NCBI GenBank assembly: GCA_024636985.1
Contig: JAGXFY010000033.1
Coordinates: 1-64,000, forward strand
Source of the DNA: Petrocella sp024636985
GTDB taxonomy: Bacteria; Bacillota; Clostridia; Lachnospirales; Vallitaleaceae
Direction of reading: 5' to 3'
Length of the DNA stretch: 64,000 nt
Shown here: piece after piece, positions 9,099 through 16,230 of the stretch
Numbering within the stretch: position 1 is the stretch's first letter
Layout of the letters: every line of letters starts with the position of its first letter
Program-made: the position numbers and the translations under genes
The notes under the pieces: model-generated
Seen by the model: only the letters and a program-made list of their open reading frames with translations
What the model was told of the DNA's origin: nothing
The model's database searches: none

Positions 9099-9137
9099 TT
9101 TCAAAAATATAAAGGCAACAACATGAGCCATTGCCTT
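9099..9137 (-). terminator. Rho-independent terminator of ackA
   Basis: On the minus strand AAGGCAA and TTGCCTT form a 7-bp stem (plus 9112-9137) followed by TATATTTTTG. It separates pta-ackA from the next promoter. Confidence 0.65.
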
Positions 9138-9167
9138 GATACGATACATCAAATTATTATAAGTAGA

Positions 9168-10367
9168 TTAGTGTTTTTTGATAAGTTGTTTCGTTTCTCT
9201 AGCGATGGCTAACTCCTCATTCGTAGGAATGACAAGCGATCTTACAGTAGCACCTTCCGCTGAAAAGTCACGTTCCATAGAACGAACATGATTTAATTCA
9301 TCATCAACTTTAACACCTAAATATCCTAAATAATTACACACTTCTTTACGCACTTCGTGGTTATTCTCGCCAAGTCCTGCAGTAAAGACAACAGCATCGA
9401 TACCATTCATAACTGCCGCATAAGCACCTATATACTTAGCAACTCTAAGATGATACACATCCATGGCCAATATTGCTTGTTGGTTTCCATCAGCTATTGC
9501 ATCTTCAATATCTCTAAAGTCACTTGAGAACTGTGATAATCCCTTAATACCGGATTCCTTGTTGAGTACATTAATAACTTCATCTAATGTTAAGCCTTCT
9601 TTTTCAGCAATAAACTGAACAATTGCCGGATCAAGATCACCGCTACGGGTTCCCATTACAAGTCCTTCAAGGGGCGTTAAGCCCATGCTTGTGTCTACGG
9701 ATTTACCACCATCAATAGCGCATACACTTGCACCGTTTCCTAAATGACAAACAACAATCTTCATGTCTTCAATATTACGTCCTAAAAACTCAGCTGTTCT
9801 GTAAGCGACATATTTGTGAGAAGTACCATGGAAACCATATCTTCTGACTTTATGCTTAGTGTAATACTTATATGGAAGACCATATAGATAAGCTTTTGGC
9901 TCCATTGTCTGATGAAAAGCCGTGTCAAATACCGCTACTTGTTTCGTATTTGGCATAAGTACTTCACAAGCATTAATACCAACGAGATTGGCTGGGTTAT
10001 GCAAAGGTGCCAAATCACTGCACGCTTTGATAGCATCTTTCACTTCTTCCGTAATAATAATTGAAGCTGAAAATGCTTCTGCCCCATGTACAACTCTGTG
10101 ACCTACAGCAGCAATCTCATCCATTGAATCAATAACACCATGAGCAGGATCTGTTAAAGTTGCAAGGACTGCTTTTACTGCTTCTTTGTGATCTTTCATA
10201 GGTATTTGTAATTTCATCTTATCATGGCCTTTTGGTTTATGGCCAATAAAAGAACCATCAAAACCAATGCGATCACAAATACCGATGGCTAATACGTCTT
10301 CATTTTCCATGTTAATGAGTTGATACTTAACTGATGAACTTCCACAATTCAATACTAAAATATTCAT
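9168..10367 (-). CDS. ackA: Acetate kinase
   Basis: Acetate kinase converts acetyl phosphate and ADP to acetate and ATP, the main ATP-yielding step of acetate-forming fermentation. The 399-residue protein starts MNILVLNCGSSSVKYQL and has the ASKHA-fold signatures VGHRVVHG, FDTAFHQTM, YGFHGTSH and a GMGTRSGDLDP-like stretch (VMGTRSGDLDPA). All expected regions are present at normal length. It lies 27 nt after pta on the same transcript, together forming the pathway from acetyl-CoA to acetate in the cytoplasm. Confidence 0.98.
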   Translation of the reverse strand: MNILVLNCGSSSVKYQLINMENEDVLAIGICDRIGFDGSFIGHKPKGHDKMKLQIPMKDHKEAVKAVLATLTDPAHGVIDSMDEIAAVGHRVVHGAEAFSASIIITEEVKDAIKACSDLAPLHNPANLVGINACEVLMPNTKQVAVFDTAFHQTMEPKAYLYGLPYKYYTKHKVRRYGFHGTSHKYVAYRTAEFLGRNIEDMKIVVCHLGNGASVCAIDGGKSVDTSMGLTPLEGLVMGTRSGDLDPAIVQFIAEKEGLTLDEVINVLNKESGIKGLSQFSSDFRDIEDAIADGNQQAILAMDVYHLRVAKYIGAYAAVMNGIDAVVFTAGLGENNHEVRKEVCNYLGYLGVKVDDELNHVRSMERDFSAEGATVRSLVIPTNEELAIARETKQLIKKH

Positions 10368-10394
10368 ATCTTTACTCCCTTTTCCTTCGTCATT

Positions 10395-11384
10395 CTATTG
10401 AGCTTGTACCGCTGTTATTGCAACGACACCGACAATATCTTCAGCTGTACAGCCTCTAGATAAATCATTGACAGGTTTTGCGATTCCTTGTGTAATAGGT
10501 CCGTATGCATCCGCTTTAGCAAGTCTTTCAGTTAACTTATAACAGATATTACCCGCATCAAGATCTGGAAATACCAATACATTGGCATGACCTGCAATCT
10601 CATTGCCAGGTGCCTTCGCTGCGCCTATACTTGGAACAATTGCTGCATCCGATTGAAATTCACCATCAATTTTATACTCAGGATAAAGTGACTTTGCAAT
10701 TTTGGTTGCTTCTACAACTTTGTCTACGTCTGGATGTGTGGCACTTCCTTTTGTAGAATGGGACAACATGCCTACGATAGGTTCAGCGCCTACAAGACTT
10801 TTAAATGATTTTGCAGAACTACCCGCTATTGCCGCAAGTTCTTCTGCATTAGGGTTTTGAACCAATCCACAATCGGAGTAAACAAAAATGCCTTGATGTC
10901 CAAATTCACAATTTGGAACGACCATGACAAAAAATGAAGAAACAAGTTTTGTGTTGGGTGCTGTTTTTAGAATCTGAAGAGATGGTCTAAGTACGTTGGC
11001 TGTTGAATTAACAGCACCTGCTACCATACCATCTGCCAATCCCATTTTCACCATCATGACACCTAAGTACAATGCATCTGTTTTTAGGATTTCCCCGGCT
11101 TTTTCTAAAGTCATACCTTTTTTTTCTCGGAGTTCCACCAACTTGGCAACATAAGCATCCATTTGCTCAAATGAATTTGGATCAACGATGGTTGCACGTG
11201 AGATGTCAAAATTCATACCTACTTTTGTGATTTCATCTTTATCACCGATTAGAATGACATCACAAATATCTTCGCTTAATATTTGTGCCGTGGCTTCAAG
11301 TGTTCTTATTTCCATACTTTCAGGTAAAACGATGGTTTTTCTGGATTGTCTTGCTCTGTCCTTAATTGCTTCAATAAAACTCAT
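10395..11384 (-). CDS. pta: Phosphate acetyltransferase
   Basis: Pta exchanges CoA for phosphate on acetyl-CoA, feeding AckA. The protein has 329 residues, the short class I form without the N-terminal regulatory domain of enteric bacteria. Diagnostic stretches are VLPESMEIRTL at the start, VGMLSHSTKGSA, and the C-terminal AGNICYKLTERLAKADAYGP segment that closes the active site. A GAAAGGGG site precedes the ATG. It is the first gene of the pta-ackA operon and has a clear promoter about 110-140 nt upstream. Confidence 0.97.
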   Translation of the reverse strand: MSFIEAIKDRARQSRKTIVLPESMEIRTLEATAQILSEDICDVILIGDKDEITKVGMNFDISRATIVDPNSFEQMDAYVAKLVELREKKGMTLEKAGEILKTDALYLGVMMVKMGLADGMVAGAVNSTANVLRPSLQILKTAPNTKLVSSFFVMVVPNCEFGHQGIFVYSDCGLVQNPNAEELAAIAGSSAKSFKSLVGAEPIVGMLSHSTKGSATHPDVDKVVEATKIAKSLYPEYKIDGEFQSDAAIVPSIGAAKAPGNEIAGHANVLVFPDLDAGNICYKLTERLAKADAYGPITQGIAKPVNDLSRGCTAEDIVGVVAITAVQAQ

Positions 11385-11494
11385 TTTTTGCCCCTTTCAG
11401 ACTGGCTCATTTATTACGTTATAATTATCAAAGACCATTGACTCTAAGCACATCATAGTTGCTTACAGTTAATGATCATTGTTCATATATGATT

Positions 11495-11523
11495 ATTATA
11501 TACTTTGTGTTCATTGTATACAA
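11495..11523 (-). promoter_or_regulatory. Promoter of pta-ackA
   Basis: On the minus strand TTGTAT (plus 11518-11523) and TATAAT (plus 11495-11500) are separated by exactly 17 nt. The implied leader is about 100 nt long and AT-rich, with no obvious riboswitch. Confidence 0.65.
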
Positions 11524-11566
11524 TGCTTTTTTAGGTTTTTGTTGTTTTTTTTATAAACATCGTCAG

Positions 11567-11583
11567 GTTAAAGGGTTAAACTG
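11567..11583 (-). repeat. Weak copy of the 18-bp intergenic motif
   Basis: The minus strand reads AGTTTAACCCTTTAACC, differing from the consensus AGTTTTGACCCTTTAACC mainly at the TTGAC core. It lies in the divergent gap between pta and tmcAL. Confidence 0.35.
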
Positions 11584-11646
11584 TATAGCCATGTAAGTCG
11601 AAATTATGATATACTTTCTAGAGAACACTTAAAAAGGATGGTAATT

Positions 11647-12900
11647 ATGAACATATGTGGCATTGTCACCGAATATAACCCACTTCACTTGGGCCATGCA
11701 TACCAAATAGAAGCTGCAAAAACACGCACACAAGCTCAGGGTGTAGTACTTATTATGAGCGGCAATTTTGTCCAACGTGGTGAACCGGCCATTATTAATA
11801 AGTATGCAAGAACCCAGGCAGCCCTTCATACCGGTGTTGATTTAGTTCTTGAGCTACCTACTTATTTTGCTACGTCCAGCGCTGAATATTTTTCACATAT
11901 GGCAATTAAACTCTTAAACGCAACTGGTATTACAACACACTTGAATTTCGGTAGTGAATCAGGATCCATTGATGACCTTGTTCATATCGCAGATATCCTT
12001 CATAATGAGCCCATTGGATTTCGATTCCTTCTTAATGAGTATCTTAGCACAGGGAATACCTTCCCGAAAGCAAGAGAAAAAGCTCTATATAAATACGTCC
12101 ACAACCATCATTTGATGTCCGAGGATACAGCTAAAGCCATCAAGACGCCAAACAACATTTTGGGTATTGAATATATAAAAGCACTACGAAGACAGAAAAG
12201 CAAAATCATACCCACAACGGTTAAGCGTATTGGTTCAGCTTACCATGACGATAACAGTAGAACCACCATACCCTCTGCTACGGCTATACGAAAGTTCTTA
12301 CAAGAGCATGACAATCACGCCCCCCTATCAGAAAAGCTTCCGTCACATTCCTATAATACACTTGAAAACGCTATACATTGCGGTGAAGGCCCTATCTTTT
12401 ACGATATGATTTTCCCTTTATTAAAATACAAAATACTTGCAAGTACACCTGAAGTTCTAGGGACTTATCAGGATGTTAATGAAGGACTAGAATACAAGAT
12501 TATCGAAGCGGCTTTACATGCTTATGATTATGATAGTTTGGTCAATAAGATTCTATCTAAACGCTACACAAGAACCAAAATCGCAAGAGCACTGTTACAT
12601 ATTTATCTCGGTCATGAGCAAAAAACCTTTGAATTATTAAATTCAGAAATGAAGCCTTATCTTAAAGTTTTGGGCTTCAACTCTACGGGGCAAAAGATGT
12701 TAAAAGCCATTAAAAAGCATGATGAAGATTTGCCAATTATTGTCAACATACGACAAGGGTGCAAGCAATTAGATGATATACAATTGCTATCCTATAAAGC
12801 TGATCTAAATAGTACGTTACACTATAATCATCTCATTCATTTCTATTATAATACGAAAATGAATAATGAATATGAAACCCCCATTATTCGATTACCATAA
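11647..12900 (+). CDS. tmcAL: tRNA(Met) cytidine acetate ligase (TmcAL)
   Basis: TmcAL makes N4-acetylcytidine at the wobble position of elongator tRNA-Met using acetate and ATP. The 417-residue protein opens MNICGIVTEYNPLHLGHAYQ, with the HxGH nucleotide-binding motif of the nucleotidyltransferase fold, and contains NFGSESGSIDDL and a PSATAIRKFL segment typical of this family (formerly DUF795/UPF0348). I prefer the ATG at 11647 over one 9 nt earlier because AAAGGATGG is then correctly spaced and the family begins MKI/MNI here. It diverges from pta-ackA, whose product acetate is its substrate; that link is suggestive only. Confidence 0.93.
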   Translation: MNICGIVTEYNPLHLGHAYQIEAAKTRTQAQGVVLIMSGNFVQRGEPAIINKYARTQAALHTGVDLVLELPTYFATSSAEYFSHMAIKLLNATGITTHLNFGSESGSIDDLVHIADILHNEPIGFRFLLNEYLSTGNTFPKAREKALYKYVHNHHLMSEDTAKAIKTPNNILGIEYIKALRRQKSKIIPTTVKRIGSAYHDDNSRTTIPSATAIRKFLQEHDNHAPLSEKLPSHSYNTLENAIHCGEGPIFYDMIFPLLKYKILASTPEVLGTYQDVNEGLEYKIIEAALHAYDYDSLVNKILSKRYTRTKIARALLHIYLGHEQKTFELLNSEMKPYLKVLGFNSTGQKMLKAIKKHDEDLPIIVNIRQGCKQLDDIQLLSYKADLNSTLHYNHLIHFYYNTKMNNEYETPIIRLP

Positions 12901-12931
12901 TAAATTATGGTCTTCCTATTCATTTCATATG

Positions 12932-12940
12932 TGATATAAT
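12932..12940 (+). promoter_or_regulatory. Extended -10 promoter of the rubredoxin-type gene
   Basis: TGATATAAT (TGn plus TATAAT) lies about 60 nt before the next start codon, with no good -35 box. The TG extension normally compensates for that. Confidence 0.5.
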
Positions 12941-13000
12941 GAATTGAAGCAAACAATTAGTATTTGTTTAACCAAACATGAATAATAAGGAGGTAACTAA

Positions 13001-13333
13001 ATGAATCTATTTAAATGTACGGCATGTGGCTTTGTATATGAGGCTGATGAAGCATTGGATTTTTGTCCAAAATGTGGCGCACCAAAAGAAAAACATGTTC
13101 TTCTATCTGAGGAAGACGCTAATAAGATTTATGCATCCGATGAATCCAATGATCTACATATGGAATTGGTAAATCTTGCTGCTACAATGATTGACTTAAG
13201 TGAAGCCGGAATCGAAATCGGTCTAGATCCAGGTTGTATTGATGTCTTTGAAAAAACCATCAAAATGGCATGGGAAATCAAGAATCTTGCAAAAGCAGAA
13301 CTTGGCATCCACATGAACAAAGGTAAATGGTAG
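13001..13333 (+). CDS. Rubredoxin-type zinc/iron-ribbon protein
   Basis: This 110-residue protein has an N-terminal rubredoxin-like knuckle: CTACGFVYEADEALDFCPKCGAPKE supplies four cysteines (CxxCG...CPxCG), as in the C-terminal domain of rubrerythrin. The rest (residues 35-110) is helical and has no di-iron ExxH pattern that I can see, so it is not a full rubrerythrin. An AAGGAGGTAACTAA site is ideally placed. It is followed by a strong terminator and so forms a single-gene unit. An electron-transfer or oxidative-stress role is likely for an anaerobe, but no partner is visible. Confidence 0.8.
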   Translation: MNLFKCTACGFVYEADEALDFCPKCGAPKEKHVLLSEEDANKIYASDESNDLHMELVNLAATMIDLSEAGIEIGLDPGCIDVFEKTIKMAWEIKNLAKAELGIHMNKGKW

Positions 13334-13384
13334 TCTATTCTCTATGAATTAAGGCTCTTAGTTAGCAAAATATGAATCAACCAG

Positions 13385-13417
13385 GTCTCTAGGTGGAAAC
13401 GCTTAGAGACTTTTTTT
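13385..13417 (+). terminator. Rho-independent terminator
   Basis: GTCTCTA pairs with TAGAGAC (13385-13410), followed by seven T residues. It ends the rubredoxin-type gene, so the structured region beyond it needs its own promoter. Confidence 0.9.
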
Positions 13418-13427
13418 GTAGATGAAG

Positions 13428-13456
13428 TTGGATTCCTTTTTACTCCTTAGTATTAG
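13428..13456 (+). promoter_or_regulatory. Candidate promoter of the large structured RNA
   Basis: TTGGAT (13428-13433) and TATTAG (13451-13456) are separated by 17 nt, each matching consensus at four of six positions. The implied start near 13463 is about 20 nt before the closing stem of the RNA and just past the preceding terminator. Confidence 0.4.
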
Positions 13457-13481
13457 CTGGGGATAGAATGAATCTGGCTAT

Positions 13482-14069
13482 ATGTGGGTCCTATGAAAAC
13501 CCATCCGTGGATTAGCTACAACGGCCTCTTGTTCCTACATCCATGTAGGAAAAGTCGGCGGTCTGCATCCATGCAGACTTGCAAATTTCATAAGAAAGTT
13601 TTCATATTAACATCATGTCTTGAAGATTGACATGATGCTTAAGGTTACTTTCTTATGAGCCTAGCAGCTAACACCACTCCTGGAACTTCATAGTCGATGT
13701 TGGTTTATTACAGCATTTCGGGCTACTTTAGAGCATCATAAGAGAATACGAATTAAAGCCTAATGAAATGACGCAGATACGGAACCGAATGAGGAAAGAA
13801 AAAGCGCTGATCAATCACAGTTCTACATGGATGTAGAACGTCCTTCATTTTTACAGGATGTAAAAAAGGAAGGATGATTGAGCAGTGCTTATTCTTGACG
13901 AAATGACGATCTATTACCGAGTAGATGTGATACACAGTTTTTCCGCTGACCGTACGAAGTGTAAGGCAAGGAAAAAGTGTGTATTATATCTACGATTATG
14001 ATACTGGAATACAATTAATAATATAAATATAGGATGGTAGTAGTCTGGAGGGTTTCAAGGGACCCACAT
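13482..14069 (+). ncRNA. Large structured non-coding RNA, about 590 nt (ROOL-like?)
   Basis: No convincing protein gene lies here. The ends pair: ATGTGGGTCC (13482-13491) with GGACCCACAT (14060-14069), extended by TGAAAACCC (13494-13502) with GGGTTTCA (14050-14057). Inside are many stems: 13532-13551, 13561-13578, 13589-13657 (two nested helices of 11 and 9 bp), 13804-13888 enclosing 13820-13839 and a hairpin near 13841-13874, and 13922-13992 (15 bp plus 7 bp). Three mismatches in these helices are G-U on the plus strand but would be C-A on the minus strand, so the RNA is read from the plus strand. Size, ornateness and lack of an ORF recall the ROOL and GOLLD classes; I cannot confirm the class without a covariance search. 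It is not the OLE RNA, which is at 51 kb. Confidence 0.72.
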
Positions 14070-14163
14070 TAAAATCACACTCACTTTATCCCTATCTTGT
14101 ATTAGGGCGTATAAAAAAATCTGACTTAATTGACTCATTAATACAGGGATTACCACAAAATTA

Positions 14164-14191
14164 AAGCTGACTCAACATTCTGAGACAGCTT
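14164..14191 (-). terminator. Probable terminator of the rhodanese gene
   Basis: AAGCTG-CTCA pairs with TGAG-CAGCTT across one mismatch, and the minus strand continues TAATTTTG. The stem is good but the U-run is short. Confidence 0.5.
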
Positions 14192-14199
14192 CTACAATA

Positions 14200-14514
14200 C
14201 TATTTTGTTTTATAACGCCATCCCATCATACCACCAACCATGTTATACGTATCATAACCTTCTTTTCCAAGAAACTTCGATGCACTGGTACTTCTTGCAC
14301 CACTGGCACATACAACAATAATTTTCTTATCTTTATCAATCTCATTGATACGGCTTGGGATTGTCGATAAGGGAATAAGTTTAGCTGTTTCAATATGACC
14401 GGCCGCAAACTCGTATTGTTCTCTCACGTCAATAATCTGAACGTCTTTGTCTTTCATGATCTTGTTAACTTCATCTGCTGAAATACTCTGATAACTTTTC
14501 TTCAAAAAATTCAT
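14200..14514 (-). CDS. Rhodanese-like domain protein
   Basis: This 104-residue protein is a single rhodanese domain, which carries sulfur on a cysteine persulfide. Visible marks are IIDVREQYEFAAGHI (the CH2A/CH2B-type DVRE..E..GHI stretch) and the active-site loop CASGARS, with the catalytic cysteine near residue 70, followed by an aromatic/glycine end (GGMMGWRY). An AGAGGTG site precedes the ATG. It stands alone between the large RNA and the coaD cluster. The loop is six residues long, suggesting sulfur rather than phosphate transfer. The acceptor is unknown. Confidence 0.88.
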   Translation of the reverse strand: MNFLKKSYQSISADEVNKIMKDKDVQIIDVREQYEFAAGHIETAKLIPLSTIPSRINEIDKDKKIIVVCASGARSTSASKFLGKEGYDTYNMVGGMMGWRYKTK

Positions 14515-14631
14515 TATACACCTCTATATTTGTTTACCTGATTAAATCAGGTTTATTTTATATCTATATATTACAATATAAAGATGTATATGTCAACACT
14601 ATATTTAAAAAACATGATATAAGATTCTTAT

Positions 14632-15150
14632 TTAATCATCTAATTTGTTTTTACTCATAATAAGCTCTTCTCTATTATTGGCCATAACTTTAACTTGTTG
14701 GCTGATATAATTCTCAAACTTACCATAGTGGACATTGGTCTGTTCTATCGTGTCTCGCATAGCATATTCCATTTGTTCAACAAGCTCTTCAACATATTCA
14801 TAAGCACCGACTTTAATCTCTTTGGCTGTCTGATTGGCTGCCTCAATAATATCTTGTGCTTTCTTCTCTGCTTTTTTACTAATTTCATGGTCATCAACCA
14901 GTTCATTGACCCTTGCTGAAGCTTTGTTTAGAGCATGGTCGGCCTCTTTTTTTGAATCCTCAATAATTCGTTCTTTTTCTTCAAGAATTCTTTGTGAGCG
15001 TTTAATCTCTTCTGGCAACTTCAACCTTAAATCTGTCATAAACTCGTATACCACTTCCATATCCACTATGATTTTATTGGAAAAAGGCATTGTCTTACAT
15101 TCTTCAAAATAACCTTCCATTTCATCAATTAAATTAAATACATCACTCAT
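14632..15150 (-). CDS. Coiled-coil protein, V-ATPase subunit H-like
   Basis: The protein (about 172 residues) is almost entirely helical, rich in E, K and heptad leucines, and resembles the short coiled-coil proteins often annotated as ATPase subunit H/B-like and found next to coaD in Clostridia. No catalytic motif is visible. No signal peptide or membrane segment is seen. I start at the second ATG, because the GGAGG embedded in the end of coaD is then 7 nt away; the first ATG would be too close. The gene begins 2 nt after the coaD stop and is surely co-transcribed. Function unknown; a role in division or cell envelope scaffolding is conceivable. Confidence 0.7.
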   Translation of the reverse strand: MSDVFNLIDEMEGYFEECKTMPFSNKIIVDMEVVYEFMTDLRLKLPEEIKRSQRILEEKERIIEDSKKEADHALNKASARVNELVDDHEISKKAEKKAQDIIEAANQTAKEIKVGAYEYVEELVEQMEYAMRDTIEQTNVHYGKFENYISQQVKVMANNREELIMSKNKLDD

Positions 15151-15152
15151 AC

Positions 15153-15641
15153 TCATTCCTCCATACTCTCATATTTATCTTTTAAATAGGTAACGGTTAT
15201 TGGATGAACCATCTGACTCACATCGCCACCAAACATAGCAACCTCTCTTACAACACTTGAACTTAAAAAGGAATATTCATTCTTTGTCACAAAAAATATA
15301 GTTTCAATGTTTGGATTCAAGCTATGGTTTGTCTGGGCTAACTGTATTTCAAATTCAAAATCAGATACAGCTCTAAACCCTCTGATTATTAGATTTGCTG
15401 ATACTTTTTCCATGAAATCTACCAAAAGTCCTGAAAAGGATCTGATTTCTACATTTGGCAAATCTATTGTCAATGCTTCTAATAATTTGACACGTTCATC
15501 TATTGTGAATAGACTCGATTTATTAACATTGTTTAACACCCCTACGATTAAATGCTCGACTTGACTGGCACTTCTTCTAATGATGTCTAAATGTCCATTG
15601 GTAGCCGGATCAAAGCTTCCAGGATAGACCGCTGTTTTCAT
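15153..15641 (-). CDS. coaD: Pantetheine-phosphate adenylyltransferase
   Basis: CoaD joins 4'-phosphopantetheine to AMP from ATP, the penultimate step of coenzyme A synthesis. The 162-residue protein starts MKTAVYPGSFDPATNGH, holding the T/HxGH nucleotide motif, and has the RGFRAVSDFEFE segment and SSSVVREVA near the end, all family hallmarks. An AAGGATG site precedes the ATG. The order rsmD-coaD, 12 nt apart, is conserved in most Bacillota. Confidence 0.97.
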   Translation of the reverse strand: MKTAVYPGSFDPATNGHLDIIRRSASQVEHLIVGVLNNVNKSSLFTIDERVKLLEALTIDLPNVEIRSFSGLLVDFMEKVSANLIIRGFRAVSDFEFEIQLAQTNHSLNPNIETIFFVTKNEYSFLSSSVVREVAMFGGDVSQMVHPITVTYLKDKYESMEE

Positions 15642-15653
15642 TATGTCACATCC

Positions 15654-16220
15654 TTACATCGTCTTTAATTTTCTTATAAAACTGAATTTACAAGTATTAT
15701 AGGTACGTTCTTTGATGATTTCATAGGTCTTTAGATTCTCGATGAAAGACATGTCCGTTTTTAAACTGCTTTCGCATACCATTATACCATCATCTTTTAA
15801 CAAATCATATCCATGGATTTGTGAAATTGTCTCTTCTTCCATACCTTGATCAAAGGGTGGATCCAGATATATCAAATCAAATTGAATACCATGATTACCA
15901 AGATCCATCAATGCTTTGCTATAATCATACTTCATAATCTCAGCTTTTTCAAATAGTTTTGTGAAATTCAGATTTTTCTCAATACAAGTTATGGCCGTTT
16001 TATGATTTTCAACAAATACACAACGGGTTGCACCTCTACTTAAAGCCTCTATTCCAATACTGCCGGTCCCACTAAATAAATCCAGTACGTTAGAACCAAA
16101 TATATATGGACGTAGAATATTAAAAACTGTTTCTTTGTAACGATCTGTTGTCGGCCGAATATCTTTACCTTCCGGAACACTTAAAGGTAAAGACCTAGCA
16201 CTTCCTGCTATTACTCGCAT
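15654..16220 (-). CDS. rsmD: 16S rRNA (guanine966-N2)-methyltransferase RsmD
   Basis: RsmD methylates G966 of 16S rRNA on the assembled small subunit. The 188-residue protein opens MRVIAGSARSLPL, has the DIRPTTDRYKETVFNIL segment, SAM motif I LDLFSGTGSIGIEALSRGA near residues 45-63, and the catalytic LDPPF tetrapeptide region near 120. Length is normal. A TAGGAG site supports the start. It lies between recG and coaD, 10 nt from recG. Confidence 0.95.
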   Translation of the reverse strand: MRVIAGSARSLPLSVPEGKDIRPTTDRYKETVFNILRPYIFGSNVLDLFSGTGSIGIEALSRGATRCVFVENHKTAITCIEKNLNFTKLFEKAEIMKYDYSKALMDLGNHGIQFDLIYLDPPFDQGMEEETISQIHGYDLLKDDGIMVCESSLKTDMSFIENLKTYEIIKERTYNTCKFSFIRKLKTM

Positions 16221-16230
16221 ACTATTACTC

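Noticed and set aside
13001..13333. Rubrerythrin
   Set aside because: Only the rubredoxin-like knuckle is present; no pair of ExxH di-iron motifs is visible in the remaining 75 residues.
13753..13935. A 60-codon minus-strand frame inside the large RNA
   Set aside because: It lies across several stems, has no ribosome site, and the helices favour the plus strand as RNA.
13482..14069. Group I or group II intron
   Set aside because: No domain V-like hairpin, no GUGYG start and no group I core (P7-like) sequence was seen; pairing of the two ends with each other is also not typical of introns.
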